Shown in pieces: positions 6,876 to 15,118 of a stretch of 64,000 nt of DNA. Each line of letters begins with the position of its first letter. Within the stretch, counting starts at the first letter, position 1. The notes beneath the pieces were generated by a model. The model searched no databases, was not told the DNA's origin, and worked only from the letters and a program-made list of their open reading frames with translations. Position numbers and translations under genes: made by a program. The DNA comes from Candidatus Thiodiazotropha sp. (ex Monitilora ramsayi) (GTDB taxonomy: Bacteria > Pseudomonadota > Gammaproteobacteria > Chromatiales > Chromatiaceae): NCBI GenBank assembly GCA_025655595.1, contig JAHXIO010000011.1:496001-560000 (forward strand). Direction: 5' to 3'.

Positions 6876-9557
6876 ATGCAATCACATTATTTAACCCCCC
6901 TCTTCTCTCCCAACAGCATCGCCATGTTCGGCGCCAGTGAGCGGGAAAACTCTGTCGGTGAGGTGGTATTCAGAAACCTCCTCTCTTCCGGTTTCAAGGG
7001 GGGTATCTATCCGGTCAATCCGAAACACGCCAAAGTCCAGGGACAGAAGGCCTACAAGACGATCGAAGCCATCGGCAAACCGATCGATCTGGCTGTGGTC
7101 GCCACCCCGGCGAAAACCATCCCGGCCATTGTCGAGGCCTGCGGTCAACACGGTGTCAAAACCATGATCATCCTCTCTGCCGGATTCCGTGAATCGGGTC
7201 CTGCGGGACGCCGACTCGAAGACCGGGTGACCGAAGTTGCCAAAGAGTTCGGTATCCGTTTTATCGGACCCAACTGCCTCGGCCTGATACGCCCCGACAA
7301 GGGCGTCAATGTCACATTCGGCAACAACAATGCGAAACCGGGTAACCTTGCACTGGTTTCACAATCCGGTGCCATCTGTACCGCAATACTGGACTGGGCC
7401 GAGATCAACGATATCGGTTTCTCCACCGTTATCTCCACCGGTATCGCAGCCGATCTCGATTTCGGCGACTACCTGGATTTCCTGGTCTCCGATCCCAAGA
7501 CAGAGAGCATTCTGATGTATGTGGAGGGCATCAAGGATGCCCGCCGCTTCATGAGCGGACTGCGTGCCGCATCACGCATCAAACCTGTCATCGTTCTCAA
7601 GGTCGGGCGCCATGCCGCTGGCGCTGAGGCTTCAATGTCCCATACCGGTGCCCTGGTGGGTAGCGACGAGACCTTTTCCGCAGCGCTCTCCCGCTCCGGT
7701 GTCTTGCGGGTCGAAACCATCTCCCAACTCTTCTCCGCCGCCAAGGCCCTTTCAGCCAGATCCCGTGTCTACGGCGACCGTCTCGCCATCATCACCAACG
7801 GTGGCGGCCCGGGTGTCATGGCGGCCGATCGGGCATCGGATCTCAATATCGAACTGGCGGAGTTCAGCAAAGAGACCGTAACAGCCCTCAATAAGGTATT
7901 ACCGGATGTCTGGTCTCACGGCAACCCGGTGGATGTGATCGGTGATGCACCGCCGGAGCGCTATCGCGAAGCGGTGGACATCTGTCTCAACGCACCGGAA
8001 GTGGATGGTGCCATTGTCATACTCACACCCCAGGCGATGACCGAACCGGATGAGGTGGCCAAGGTTCTGATCGATCTGGCGGATCAGCACAAAAAACCGA
8101 TTCTGACCAGTTGGATGGGTGGCAAACAGATCAGGGATGCGCGCAAACTCTTTAATAACGCGAAACTGCCTAGTTTTCGCACGCTGGAGAATGCAGTCGA
8201 CGCCTTTCACTACCTCTCCTCCTACCAGAAAAATCAGCGGCTACTGCTGCAGACACCTGCCAAGACATCGCGCCGGCATGTTCAGCCCGATGTGGAAGGT
8301 GCCCGCTTAATTATCGAAAGCGCACTCTCCGAACAACGTAAGGTATTGACCGAGCCTGAATCCTTCGCCCTGCTCGGCGCTTTCCGTATCAATGCGGTGC
8401 GCAACGGTATTGCCAGATCGGCCAATGAGGCGCTGATCCTTGCCGAGTCAATCGGCTTTCCTGTGGCGATGAAGATCTATTCGCCCGATATCTCGCATAA
8501 ATCAGATGCAGGTGGTATTCGGCTCAACATCAACAATGCTCAGGCAGTCCGCAGTACCTATAAAGAGCTGATCGACCAGGTTAAAGAGACCCGGCCCGAG
8601 GCACGCATCGACGGTGTCACCGTGGAGCAGATGTATCAGAGCCCGAATGGCCGTGAGCTGCTGATCGGCATCACCCGAGACCCTGTCTTCGGCCCTGTAA
8701 TCAGTTTCGGCAGCGGCGGCACCACAGTGGAGGTCATGGGCGATTCAGCTATTGCACTGCCGCCCCTTAACAGGCGGTTAGCCGCAGACCTTGTAAACCG
8801 TACCAAGGCTGCCAAGATGCTGACCCAGTTCCGTCATATGCCGGCTGCGAACTGCGAGGCCCTCATTGATGTTTTGTTAAGGGTGTCGACTATGGCCTGT
8901 GAGTTACCCTGGATCCAGGAGATGGACATCAATCCCCTGATTCTCGATGAGGAGGGCGCCATTGCCGTGGATGCACGGATCCGAGTCGATTTCCCGCGTC
9001 CATCCACAGACCCCTACCACCATCTGGCGATTCATCCCTACCCGGTCAATCTGGTCAATCACCTGCAATTGCCTAACGGCACTAACATCGTCATACGACC
9101 GATTCGTCCCGAAGATGTGGACCTGGAGCAAAACTTCACTCGGGAGCTCTCCGATGAAGCCAAATATTTCCGCTTCATGAGTTCTGTCCAGGAGTTGACT
9201 CCCGAGATGTTGATGCGATTCACCCAGATCGACTACCACTATGAGATGGCGCTGATCGCGGTAATGGAATCGGGCACTCACGAAGTTGAGTTGGGCGTTG
9301 CCCGTTATGTCACCAACCCGGACAAGAAGAGCTGCGAATTTGCCCTGGTGGTATCCGACCAATGGCAACGTCAGGGCATCGGACACAAACTGATGCACCA
9401 GTTGATGGAGATAGCCCGGGACCGCGGACTGGAAAAGATGGAGGGCGAGGTACTCAGCAACAACTTCAAGATGCTGGACCTGATGAAGTCACTCAACTTC
9501 CGCGTTACTACTTCTCCGGATGACAATGGCATCAAACAGGTCGTGATCGATCTTTGA
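6876..9557 (+). CDS. pat: Pat/PatZ-type protein lysine acetyltransferase (acyl-CoA synthetase-GNAT fusion)
   Basis: This 893-residue protein matches the length and order of Salmonella Pat / E. coli PatZ. A CoA-binding domain (about 10-135) and succinyl-CoA-ligase-like domains (about 150-460) come first, then an ATP-grasp-like region (about 480-710). A C-terminal GNAT domain (about 730-893) contains the acetyl-CoA loop Q-R-Q-G-I-G. Enzymes of this type acetylate catalytic lysines, classically of acetyl-CoA synthetase, and so tune acyl-CoA metabolism. The N-terminal synthetase-like part is usually regulatory. It is monocistronic, divergent from the deacetylase, with its own candidate promoter. 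No acs gene is present in the window. Confidence 0.94.
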   Translation: MQSHYLTPLFSPNSIAMFGASERENSVGEVVFRNLLSSGFKGGIYPVNPKHAKVQGQKAYKTIEAIGKPIDLAVVATPAKTIPAIVEACGQHGVKTMIILSAGFRESGPAGRRLEDRVTEVAKEFGIRFIGPNCLGLIRPDKGVNVTFGNNNAKPGNLALVSQSGAICTAILDWAEINDIGFSTVISTGIAADLDFGDYLDFLVSDPKTESILMYVEGIKDARRFMSGLRAASRIKPVIVLKVGRHAAGAEASMSHTGALVGSDETFSAALSRSGVLRVETISQLFSAAKALSARSRVYGDRLAIITNGGGPGVMAADRASDLNIELAEFSKETVTALNKVLPDVWSHGNPVDVIGDAPPERYREAVDICLNAPEVDGAIVILTPQAMTEPDEVAKVLIDLADQHKKPILTSWMGGKQIRDARKLFNNAKLPSFRTLENAVDAFHYLSSYQKNQRLLLQTPAKTSRRHVQPDVEGARLIIESALSEQRKVLTEPESFALLGAFRINAVRNGIARSANEALILAESIGFPVAMKIYSPDISHKSDAGGIRLNINNAQAVRSTYKELIDQVKETRPEARIDGVTVEQMYQSPNGRELLIGITRDPVFGPVISFGSGGTTVEVMGDSAIALPPLNRRLAADLVNRTKAAKMLTQFRHMPAANCEALIDVLLRVSTMACELPWIQEMDINPLILDEEGAIAVDARIRVDFPRPSTDPYHHLAIHPYPVNLVNHLQLPNGTNIVIRPIRPEDVDLEQNFTRELSDEAKYFRFMSSVQELTPEMLMRFTQIDYHYEMALIAVMESGTHEVELGVARYVTNPDKKSCEFALVVSDQWQRQGIGHKLMHQLMEIARDRGLEKMEGEVLSNNFKMLDLMKSLNFRVTTSPDDNGIKQVVIDL

Positions 9558-9600
9558 ATGGGTAGTTTGAGGAGTCCGCTAATAAAAGCTAATGACCTGC

Positions 9601-9625
9601 GTAGGGTGCGGCCCTGCCGCACCAA
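9601..9625 (+). repeat. REP-like palindrome, copy 2
   Basis: GGTGCGGC-CCT-GCCGCACC is a perfect 8-bp stem with a 3-nt loop, preceded by GTA and followed by AA. It lies 44 bp after the acetyltransferase stop, between convergent genes. See also 5592-5616, 18988-19010 and 19067-19090. Confidence 0.8.
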
Positions 9626-9702
9626 CTCAGTTTCGGTTCGCATATGCCCCTAGTGCTGGCACCCAGATTATCCGTACTGAGCCAATAGCTATATTCGCAG
9701 AC

Positions 9703-9739
9703 AAAAAAAGCCGCCCTGTCATATGACAGGGCGGCTTTT
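9703..9739 (-). terminator. Intrinsic terminator of the rpsP-rplS operon
   Basis: A long GC-rich stem (GCCGCCCTGTC / GACAGGGCGGC) with an ATAT loop has A7 on one side and T7 on the other. It can terminate both the rplS operon on the minus strand and the acetyltransferase transcript on the plus strand. Confidence 0.93.
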
Positions 9740-9760
9740 TTTCGCTGATAAAGGAGAGGG

Positions 9761-10105
9761 TTAAACCTTCTCTTTAATACGAGCAGCCTTGCCAGTGCGT
9801 CCACGCAGATAGTAAAGCTTGGCGCGACGCACGTCACCCCGACGGGTAACTTTGATTTCGGCGACACTCGGGCTGTAGGTCTGGAAGACACGCTCGACAC
9901 CTTCGCCATGGGAAATCTTCCGCACGGTGAACGCCGAGTTGAGGCCACGATTGCGCTTGGCGATGACGACACCCTCAAACGCCTGCAGACGCTCACGCTG
10001 TCCCTCTTTTACCCTAACCTGAACAACAACGGTATCACCTGGGCCAAAATCGGGAACCTCCCGGGCCATCTGCTCGGCTTCGAGTTCTTCGATGATATTG
10101 CTCAT
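9761..10105 (-). CDS. rplS: Ribosomal protein bL19
   Basis: This 114-residue 50S protein sits at the interface with the 30S subunit. It starts M-S-N-I-I-E-E-L-E and contains the hallmark P[14 protein letters not shown] block, then R-x-Q-x-F-E-G-V-V-I-A, and ends A-R-I-K-E-K-V. It is the last gene of rpsP-rimM-trmD-rplS, 3 bp after trmD and directly before the terminator. Confidence 0.98.
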   Translation of the reverse strand: MSNIIEELEAEQMAREVPDFGPGDTVVVQVRVKEGQRERLQAFEGVVIAKRNRGLNSAFTVRKISHGEGVERVFQTYSPSVAEIKVTRRGDVRRAKLYYLRGRTGKAARIKEKV

Positions 10106-10108
10106 GGT

Positions 10109-10870
10109 CTATTGCTCCTGTACTTGCTCCGCGTCTCCCGACGCAGCACTGATTTCAGCTAAAAACTTCTCTTCTTCGGCCGTCAACTGACGACCCGCTA
10201 ACAGATCCGGCCGACGGGCCAGGGTCCTCGACAGCGCCTGCTGTAACCGCCAACGCCGGATGGCGTCGTGATTGCCGCTCTGCAGCACTGCCGGCACCTT
10301 CATGCCGTCGATCTCATCCGGACGGGTATAGTGCGGACAATCCAGCAACCCGTCCATGAATGAATCCTGTTCCGCAGAGTCCGCATCGCCCAGTACACCG
10401 GGCAGCAGTCGGATCACTGCATCCAATACCGCCATGGCGGCCAATTCGCCACCACTTAAAACATAGTCGCCGATGGACCACTCTTCATCCACGTAACGTG
10501 TTATCACGCGTTCGTCGATGCCTTCGTAGCGACCCGCAATCAGCAACAAGGGCTCGTTTCCGGCCGCTACTTCCCTGGCGACCCGCTGATCGAAGCGGCG
10601 CCCCTGTGGACTCAGGTAGATCACCCTGGCTGCCGGACTCTCAGCCCGGGCCGATTGGATCGCCTGTTGCAGCGGCTCGTACTTCATTACCATACCGGGA
10701 CCGCCACCATAGGGCCGGTCATCCACGGTACGATGCACATCGAAGGTGTAGTCCCTGGGGTTCCAGAGCTTCAGCTCCGCCAGTCCCCGTTCGATGGCTC
10801 TGCCCACCACGCCTTCGCCGGTCAGGGCGCCGAACATGGACGGCATCAGTGTAATGACATCAAAGCGCAT
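10109..10870 (-). CDS. trmD: tRNA (guanine-37-N1) methyltransferase
   Basis: This 253-residue SPOUT (trefoil-knot) methyltransferase transfers methyl from SAM to G37 of tRNAs, preventing +1 frameshifts. Diagnostic stretches are the N-terminal [25 protein letters not shown] at about 47-61, the knot segment [10 protein letters not shown] at about 136-145, and H-Y-T-R-P. It lies between rimM and rplS with only a few bases on each side, so the group is transcribed as one mRNA. Confidence 0.98.
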   Translation of the reverse strand: MRFDVITLMPSMFGALTGEGVVGRAIERGLAELKLWNPRDYTFDVHRTVDDRPYGGGPGMVMKYEPLQQAIQSARAESPAARVIYLSPQGRRFDQRVAREVAAGNEPLLLIAGRYEGIDERVITRYVDEEWSIGDYVLSGGELAAMAVLDAVIRLLPGVLGDADSAEQDSFMDGLLDCPHYTRPDEIDGMKVPAVLQSGNHDAIRRWRLQQALSRTLARRPDLLAGRQLTAEEEKFLAEISAASGDAEQVQEQ

Positions 10871-10874
10871 ATCT

Positions 10875-11390
10875 TCAGAAGTCAGGATCCCAGTCCACGA
10901 CCATGCGTCCCAGTTGCAGATCCACTTCCAGAACCGCCTCTCCCGTGGTGTAGGGAATCAGCCGTTCCCGGTCACCCTTGACCACCAATACATCATTGGC
11001 GCCTGTCTCGAAGAGGTGGGAGACCACCCCCAGATCGACGCCCTCTGTATTCTCGACCCGTAGTCCCTCCAGGTCGGTCCAGTAATATTCGCCAGGCTCG
11101 AGCTTGGGCAATTGTTCGCGGGTTATCGCGATATCGACCCCGATCAGCTCAGCCGCCCTGTCCCGGTCATCACAGCCTTCAAGGTGCGCGACAACCCCTT
11201 TTCCCTGTGCCTGCCCGGCAGCCAGCTTTCGCTTCTGCCAACCCTCGGCCTGCTTCAGGTACCAGGTCTTGTACCTGAGTATCCCCTCCCTCGGCGAGGT
11301 ATGGGAGAAGATCTTGACCCAGCCCCTGACACCAAATAGGCCAGATACCCGGCCTATGATGATCATCTCGTCTTTCGACATTTCCTTCAC
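10875..11390 (-). CDS. rimM: 16S rRNA processing protein RimM
   Basis: This 171-residue 30S maturation factor binds S19 and assists 3'-domain assembly. An N-terminal beta-barrel with [15 protein letters not shown] is followed by the PRC-barrel-like C-terminal half ([19 protein letters not shown]). M-S-K-D-E at residue 4 is an alternative start. It lies 4 bp before trmD. Confidence 0.97.
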   Translation of the reverse strand: MKEMSKDEMIIIGRVSGLFGVRGWVKIFSHTSPREGILRYKTWYLKQAEGWQKRKLAAGQAQGKGVVAHLEGCDDRDRAAELIGVDIAITREQLPKLEPGEYYWTDLEGLRVENTEGVDLGVVSHLFETGANDVLVVKGDRERLIPYTTGEAVLEVDLQLGRMVVDWDPDF

Positions 11391-11440
11391 TCTGCCGTAT
11401 CAGGATCGGTTATCCGATACGGCAAGACGGACTGTCTAAA

Positions 11441-11692
11441 TCACGCGGCTTGCTTGGCTGCCTGTTTCAACAGAGCCGAGACGCGCTCGCTGGGTTGAGC
11501 TCCCTTGGAGACCCAGTGATCCACTCTCTCTTGATCTACCTGCAGTCCCACTTCTCCACCGGTCGCGATGGGGTTAAAGAAGCCCAGACGCTCAATATAG
11601 CGGCCGTCGCGCGCATTCCGGCTATCCGTCACCACAATGTGGTAGAAAGGCCGCTTTTTCGCACCAGTTCTGGAAAGGCGAATGGTTACCAT
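11441..11692 (-). CDS. rpsP: Ribosomal protein bS16
   Basis: This 83-residue 30S protein starts M-V-T-I-R-L-S-R-x-G-A-K-K-R-P-F-Y, the bS16 signature, followed by [12 protein letters not shown]. It is the first gene of the ribosomal/tRNA-modification operon. A good sigma-70 promoter (11753-11780) and a structured leader precede it. Confidence 0.98.
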   Translation of the reverse strand: MVTIRLSRTGAKKRPFYHIVVTDSRNARDGRYIERLGFFNPIATGGEVGLQVDQERVDHWVSKGAQPSERVSALLKQAAKQAA

Positions 11693-11721
11693 AACGTATC
11701 CTTAAAAAATTCATTGACGCA

Positions 11722-11752
11722 CCGGCGGAAACCGCTCGGCGGGAAACCGCGC
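11722..11752 (-). repeat. Twin GC-rich repeats in the rpsP leader
   Basis: Two near-identical units (minus strand GCGGTTTCCCGCCGA and GCGGTTTCCGCCGG) lie side by side just downstream of the predicted -10 box. Each can fold into a tiny GCGG/CCGC hairpin. They would sit at the very 5' end of the rpsP mRNA. Function is unknown. Confidence 0.5.
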
Positions 11753-11780
11753 ATTATAGCCAACTTTCAGGCAAAGTGAA
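11753..11780 (-). promoter_or_regulatory. Sigma-70 promoter of rpsP operon
   Basis: Read on the minus strand, -35 TTCACT (11775-11780) is followed by a 16-bp spacer and a perfect -10 TATAAT (11753-11758). It lies about 60 bp before the rpsP ATG, so the operon is transcribed independently of ffh. Confidence 0.7.
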
Positions 11781-11790
11781 GGGGATTCTA

Positions 11791-11918
11791 ATGTTGAATT
11801 TTGAATTGTGAATGTTGAATTGGGGAATTCGCTGCGCTCATACCTTATTCGCAAATCAGATGTGTACGAAGCACACACCACAAATTCATAATTAAAAATT
11901 CATAATTCATAATTATTT
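11791..11918. repeat. MITE-like AT-rich inverted-repeat element
   Basis: A left arm built of repeated TTGAATT/GTGAATG units (11791-11821) and a right arm of AATTCATAATT units (11883-11918) are imperfect inverted repeats. They enclose a core of about 60 bp with no coding potential. The element lies between ffh and rpsP, directly behind the rpsP -35 box, and its base composition differs sharply from both neighbours. Confidence 0.6.
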
Positions 11919-11930
11919 CAAACGCTTGCG

Positions 11931-13313
11931 TTAGAATGGGAAGCCACCCCCACCCGGCGGCATACCCCCTCCGGGAAAGCGTCCGGCCATACCACGCATC
12001 ATCTTCTTCATGCCGCCGCCCTTCATCTTTTTCATCATCTTCTGCATCTGAGTGAACTGCTTGAGCAATTTATTCACATCCTGCACCTGTGTGCCTGAGC
12101 CGCTGGCGATGCGCCGCTTGCGGGAACCCTTGATGACCGCGGGAAATGCCCGCTCGTGGGGAGTCATGGAGTTGATGATGGCGATCAGGCGCCCGATCTC
12201 CTTATCGTTGACCTGGTTTTTGACATGATCGGGCAGGTTACCCATACCCGGCAGCTTGTCCAGCATGCCGCCAATGCCCCCCATATTGGCCATCTGCAGC
12301 ATCTGTTCCTTGAAATCCTCCAAATTGAAGCTCTTGCCCTTCTGCAGCTTCTTCGCCAGCTTGGCCGCCTTGTCTTGGTCCACCTTGCGGCTGACCTCCT
12401 CGACCAGGCTGAGCACATCACCCATGCCGAGAATCCGGGAGGCGATACGGTCAGGATGAAAGGCCTCGAGGGCATCGATCTTCTCGCCGACACCGATGAA
12501 CTTGATCGGCTTGCCGGTGATCTGCCGAATCGAGAGCGCGGCACCGCCTCGGGCATCACCGTCCGCCTTGGTGAGAATCACACCAGTCAGGGGCAAGGCG
12601 TCGTTGAAGGCCTTGGCCGTATTCGCCGCATCCTGACCGGTCATGCTGTCGACCACAAAGAGGGTCTCAATCGGCTCAATCACCTGATGGAGCTGTTTGA
12701 TCTCCTCCATCATCTGTTCGTCCACGTGGAGACGGCCCGCGGTATCGACGATCAACACCTCGGTGAAATTACGCTTCGCTTCACTGAGGGCATGGCGAGC
12801 GATATCCACCGGTTTCTGATCGCCTGTACTGGGGATGAACTCGGCATTGACCTCCTTCGCCAGGGTCTGCAGCTGATCGATAGCCGCCGGGCGGTAGACG
12901 TCGCAACTGACCACAGCAATCTTCTTCTTGCCCTGCTGCTGCAACCAGCGCGAGAGTTTCGCCACGCTGGTGGTCTTACCGGAGCCCTGCAGACCGGCCA
13001 TCAGGATCACAGCGGGAGGCTGGGTGGTAAGGTCGAGTGACTCATTAGCCTCGCCCATCACCTTGACCATTTCGTCGTTGACGATCTTGATCAGGGTCTG
13101 GCCGGGGGTGAGGCTCTTCATAACCTCTTCACCCATCGCCTTCTGCTTCACCTGATCGACGAACTCCCGCACCACCGGCAAAGCAACGTCAGCCTCAAGC
13201 AAAGCCATGCGGACCTCCCGCATGGTGTCTTTGATATTCTCTTCAGAGAGGCGGCCCTGGCCTCTCAGATTGGTGAGAACCTTTCCCAGTCGTTCTGTCA
13301 GATTGTCAAACAT
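11931..13313 (-). CDS. ffh: Signal recognition particle protein Ffh
   Basis: This SRP54 GTPase binds 4.5S RNA and signal sequences and targets nascent membrane proteins to FtsY at the inner membrane. I choose the ATG at 13311-13313 (M-F-D-N-L-T-E-R-L), the universal Ffh start; an upstream in-frame start adds 14 unlikely residues. The four-helix N domain is followed by the G domain with G-L-Q-G-S-G-K-T-T, D-T-A-G-R and T-K-A-D. The methionine-rich M domain ends in a Gly/Pro-rich tail (G-G-G-M-P-P-G-G-G-G-F-P-F). It is divergent from the ypjD-like gene. Confidence 0.97.
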   Translation of the reverse strand: MFDNLTERLGKVLTNLRGQGRLSEENIKDTMREVRMALLEADVALPVVREFVDQVKQKAMGEEVMKSLTPGQTLIKIVNDEMVKVMGEANESLDLTTQPPAVILMAGLQGSGKTTSVAKLSRWLQQQGKKKIAVVSCDVYRPAAIDQLQTLAKEVNAEFIPSTGDQKPVDIARHALSEAKRNFTEVLIVDTAGRLHVDEQMMEEIKQLHQVIEPIETLFVVDSMTGQDAANTAKAFNDALPLTGVILTKADGDARGGAALSIRQITGKPIKFIGVGEKIDALEAFHPDRIASRILGMGDVLSLVEEVSRKVDQDKAAKLAKKLQKGKSFNLEDFKEQMLQMANMGGIGGMLDKLPGMGNLPDHVKNQVNDKEIGRLIAIINSMTPHERAFPAVIKGSRKRRIASGSGTQVQDVNKLLKQFTQMQKMMKKMKGGGMKKMMRGMAGRFPGGGMPPGGGGFPF

Positions 13314-13469
13314 AGGTTTTGATGATCGATCGTTGTGGTATGCCGGAAACAGCAAAGAAGCGATTATATAACAGCACGCAACAAATCACCGCAGGCAGCG
13401 CACTTTCTTAAAAAACATAGGAGTAGTACTCATCAGTTTGGGGTATCCCTTTCCTACCCCCCGCCAAAT

Positions 13470-14315
13470 ATGCGAATATCGCGTCAGACTCTCACTGTTG
13501 ATTCAAGGAATCGAAGGAACTTGATCGCCCTATTCGCCATTCTCGCCTATCTTGCTGCGGGCATTTTGATTGCGCTGAGACTGTTTCGCAATGCAACCCA
13601 CTCCAGCCCACCACGTGCACTTGCACTCGTCATTGGCTTTGTCGGGGTAGCGATGCATGCGTTACCGCTCTATCAGAATATGGTCTCTACAAGCGGACTC
13701 AACATGGGTGTCTTCAATGCCCTCTCTCTGATAGCCTGGACGATCACCCTCCTGCTGCTGATCTCCAGCCTCAGCAAGCCAGTGGAGAATCTGGCGATTG
13801 TCGTCATGCCGATCGCCGCAATAGCCGTTTTTCTGGACAGCCGGTATCAAACAGTCCACTTCCTTACCGACAGGGTTTCAACGGGACTGACGACACACAT
13901 CCTGGTCTCCATGCTGGCATACAGCCTCTTCACCTTGGCAAGTGTCCAAGCGATACTGCTGGCGATACAGGATCATCATCTGCGCCAGCGTCATCCCGGG
14001 GGATTTATCCGTGCCCTGCCGCCGTTGCAGACCATGGAGAGCCTGCTGTTCGAAATGATCGGTGTGGGTTTCGTCCTTTTGAGTCTGGCTCTGCTTTCCG
14101 GTTTTACCTTTCTGGAAAACATGTTCGAGCAGCACCTGGCTCATAAAACGGTGCTATCGATTATTGCATGGCTTGTCTTCGGCGCTTTGCTCTGGGGCCG
14201 CTACCGTTTTGGCTGGCGGGGTCAGAAAGCGCTGATCTGGACATTGACGGGATTTGTGGTTTTGATGCTGGCCTATTTCGGCAGCAAGGTGGTTATAGAA
14301 CTGATTCTGGCCTGA
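13470..14315 (+). CDS. ypjD: CcsA/YpjD-type cytochrome c assembly family membrane protein
   Basis: About 280 residues with roughly eight hydrophobic helices. The protein resembles the YpjD branch of the CcmC/CcsA superfamily, which usually lies next to ffh in Gammaproteobacteria, as here. Membrane location is clear from sequence; a role in haem handling or cytochrome maturation is known only for distant relatives. I prefer the ATG at 13470-13472, since a further upstream start would add about 45 non-hydrophobic residues. A TTG nearer the first helix is also possible. It converges on fliT with one base between the stop codons. Confidence 0.85.
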   Translation: MRISRQTLTVDSRNRRNLIALFAILAYLAAGILIALRLFRNATHSSPPRALALVIGFVGVAMHALPLYQNMVSTSGLNMGVFNALSLIAWTITLLLLISSLSKPVENLAIVVMPIAAIAVFLDSRYQTVHFLTDRVSTGLTTHILVSMLAYSLFTLASVQAILLAIQDHHLRQRHPGGFIRALPPLQTMESLLFEMIGVGFVLLSLALLSGFTFLENMFEQHLAHKTVLSIIAWLVFGALLWGRYRFGWRGQKALIWTLTGFVVLMLAYFGSKVVIELILA

Positions 14316-14316
14316 A

Positions 14317-14610
14317 TCAGCCTCGATAGGCCTTCCCCGCCTTACGACCCTGATGGATCTGACGCAGGTTATCCGCCACCTCTTCCCTACCCTGGCGGCC
14401 GAGAGACTCAATCTCCTTGTCGAGGGCCTGTATCTCCTGCAGGACACCGACATGCTGTTGGATGCTGTCAGCGTCAGCTGTATCGCCCCACTGACGCAAC
14501 ACTTGCAGACGCTCCGCACCGAGCACGGCCACCTCTTCCCAAGCGCCAGACTTCACCAGTTCCAGCATCCGCCGAGTCATTTCCAAGCCCTGTTTGAGCT
14601 GGCTGTCCAT
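14317..14610 (-). CDS. fliT: Flagellar chaperone FliT-like protein
   Basis: This 97-residue, charged, all-helical protein has no membrane segment. Position directly after fliS, length and heptad-like helices fit FliT, the cytoplasmic export chaperone of the filament cap FliD; sequence similarity within FliT proteins is low. Its ATG overlaps the fliS stop (TGATG, 14608-14612), so translation is coupled. It is the last gene of the flagellar block. Confidence 0.75.
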   Translation of the reverse strand: MDSQLKQGLEMTRRMLELVKSGAWEEVAVLGAERLQVLRQWGDTADADSIQQHVGVLQEIQALDKEIESLGRQGREEVADNLRQIHQGRKAGKAYRG

Positions 14611-15041
14611 CAGGCGGCGGAGGGTTTCCCTGCGCTTGAGGCAGGCTGTTTCACCTCATCGGGAATGGCATCCCAGGCAGATTTGATTTCGAGTAGCAGA
14701 GAGCTGACTTCATCGAGAATTGCAATATCGTTGCTGACGTTGGACTCCGCCAACCGGCGCACCATGTAGGCATAGAGGCTGTCGAGATTGTTCGCCATCT
14801 CCCCGCCCTCATCCATATTGAGACTGCCGCGCAGACCGTCGATGATGGAGATCGCCCAATTGATGTGGTTACCTTTCGCCTCGTACTCCTTGCGGCTCAT
14901 ATGACCTTTGGCCGTGGCGACTTTTTCCAATGCCCCCTCCATCAACATCTGGACCAGTCGATGCGGGCTGGCGAAAGCGACTTCGGAACCGACAGCGACT
15001 TTGCCGTACTGCTGCGCACCGCGTTTTTGATTCAAGGTCAT
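14610..15041 (-). CDS. fliS: Flagellin export chaperone FliS
   Basis: This 143-residue four-helix chaperone binds the C-terminus of flagellin in the cytoplasm and prevents premature polymerisation. Typical elements are Y-G-K-V-A-V-G near the start, S-P-H-R-L-V-Q-M-L-M-E-G-A at about 25-37, and N-L-D-S-L-Y-A-Y-M at about 85-93. An Ala/Ser/Lys-rich tail follows the last helix. It lies between fliD and fliT. Confidence 0.94.
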   Translation of the reverse strand: MTLNQKRGAQQYGKVAVGSEVAFASPHRLVQMLMEGALEKVATAKGHMSRKEYEAKGNHINWAISIIDGLRGSLNMDEGGEMANNLDSLYAYMVRRLAESNVSNDIAILDEVSSLLLEIKSAWDAIPDEVKQPASSAGKPSAA

Positions 15042-15118
15042 AGGTACATACTCGCTCTTAATCTATAAATATAGCGCATTCCGAATGGATACCGCTTCAC
15101 TTTGTATAACAGTAAGCA

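Noticed and set aside
12156-13040. 294-codon open frame on the plus strand
   Set aside because: It is antisense to ffh, a universally conserved gene.
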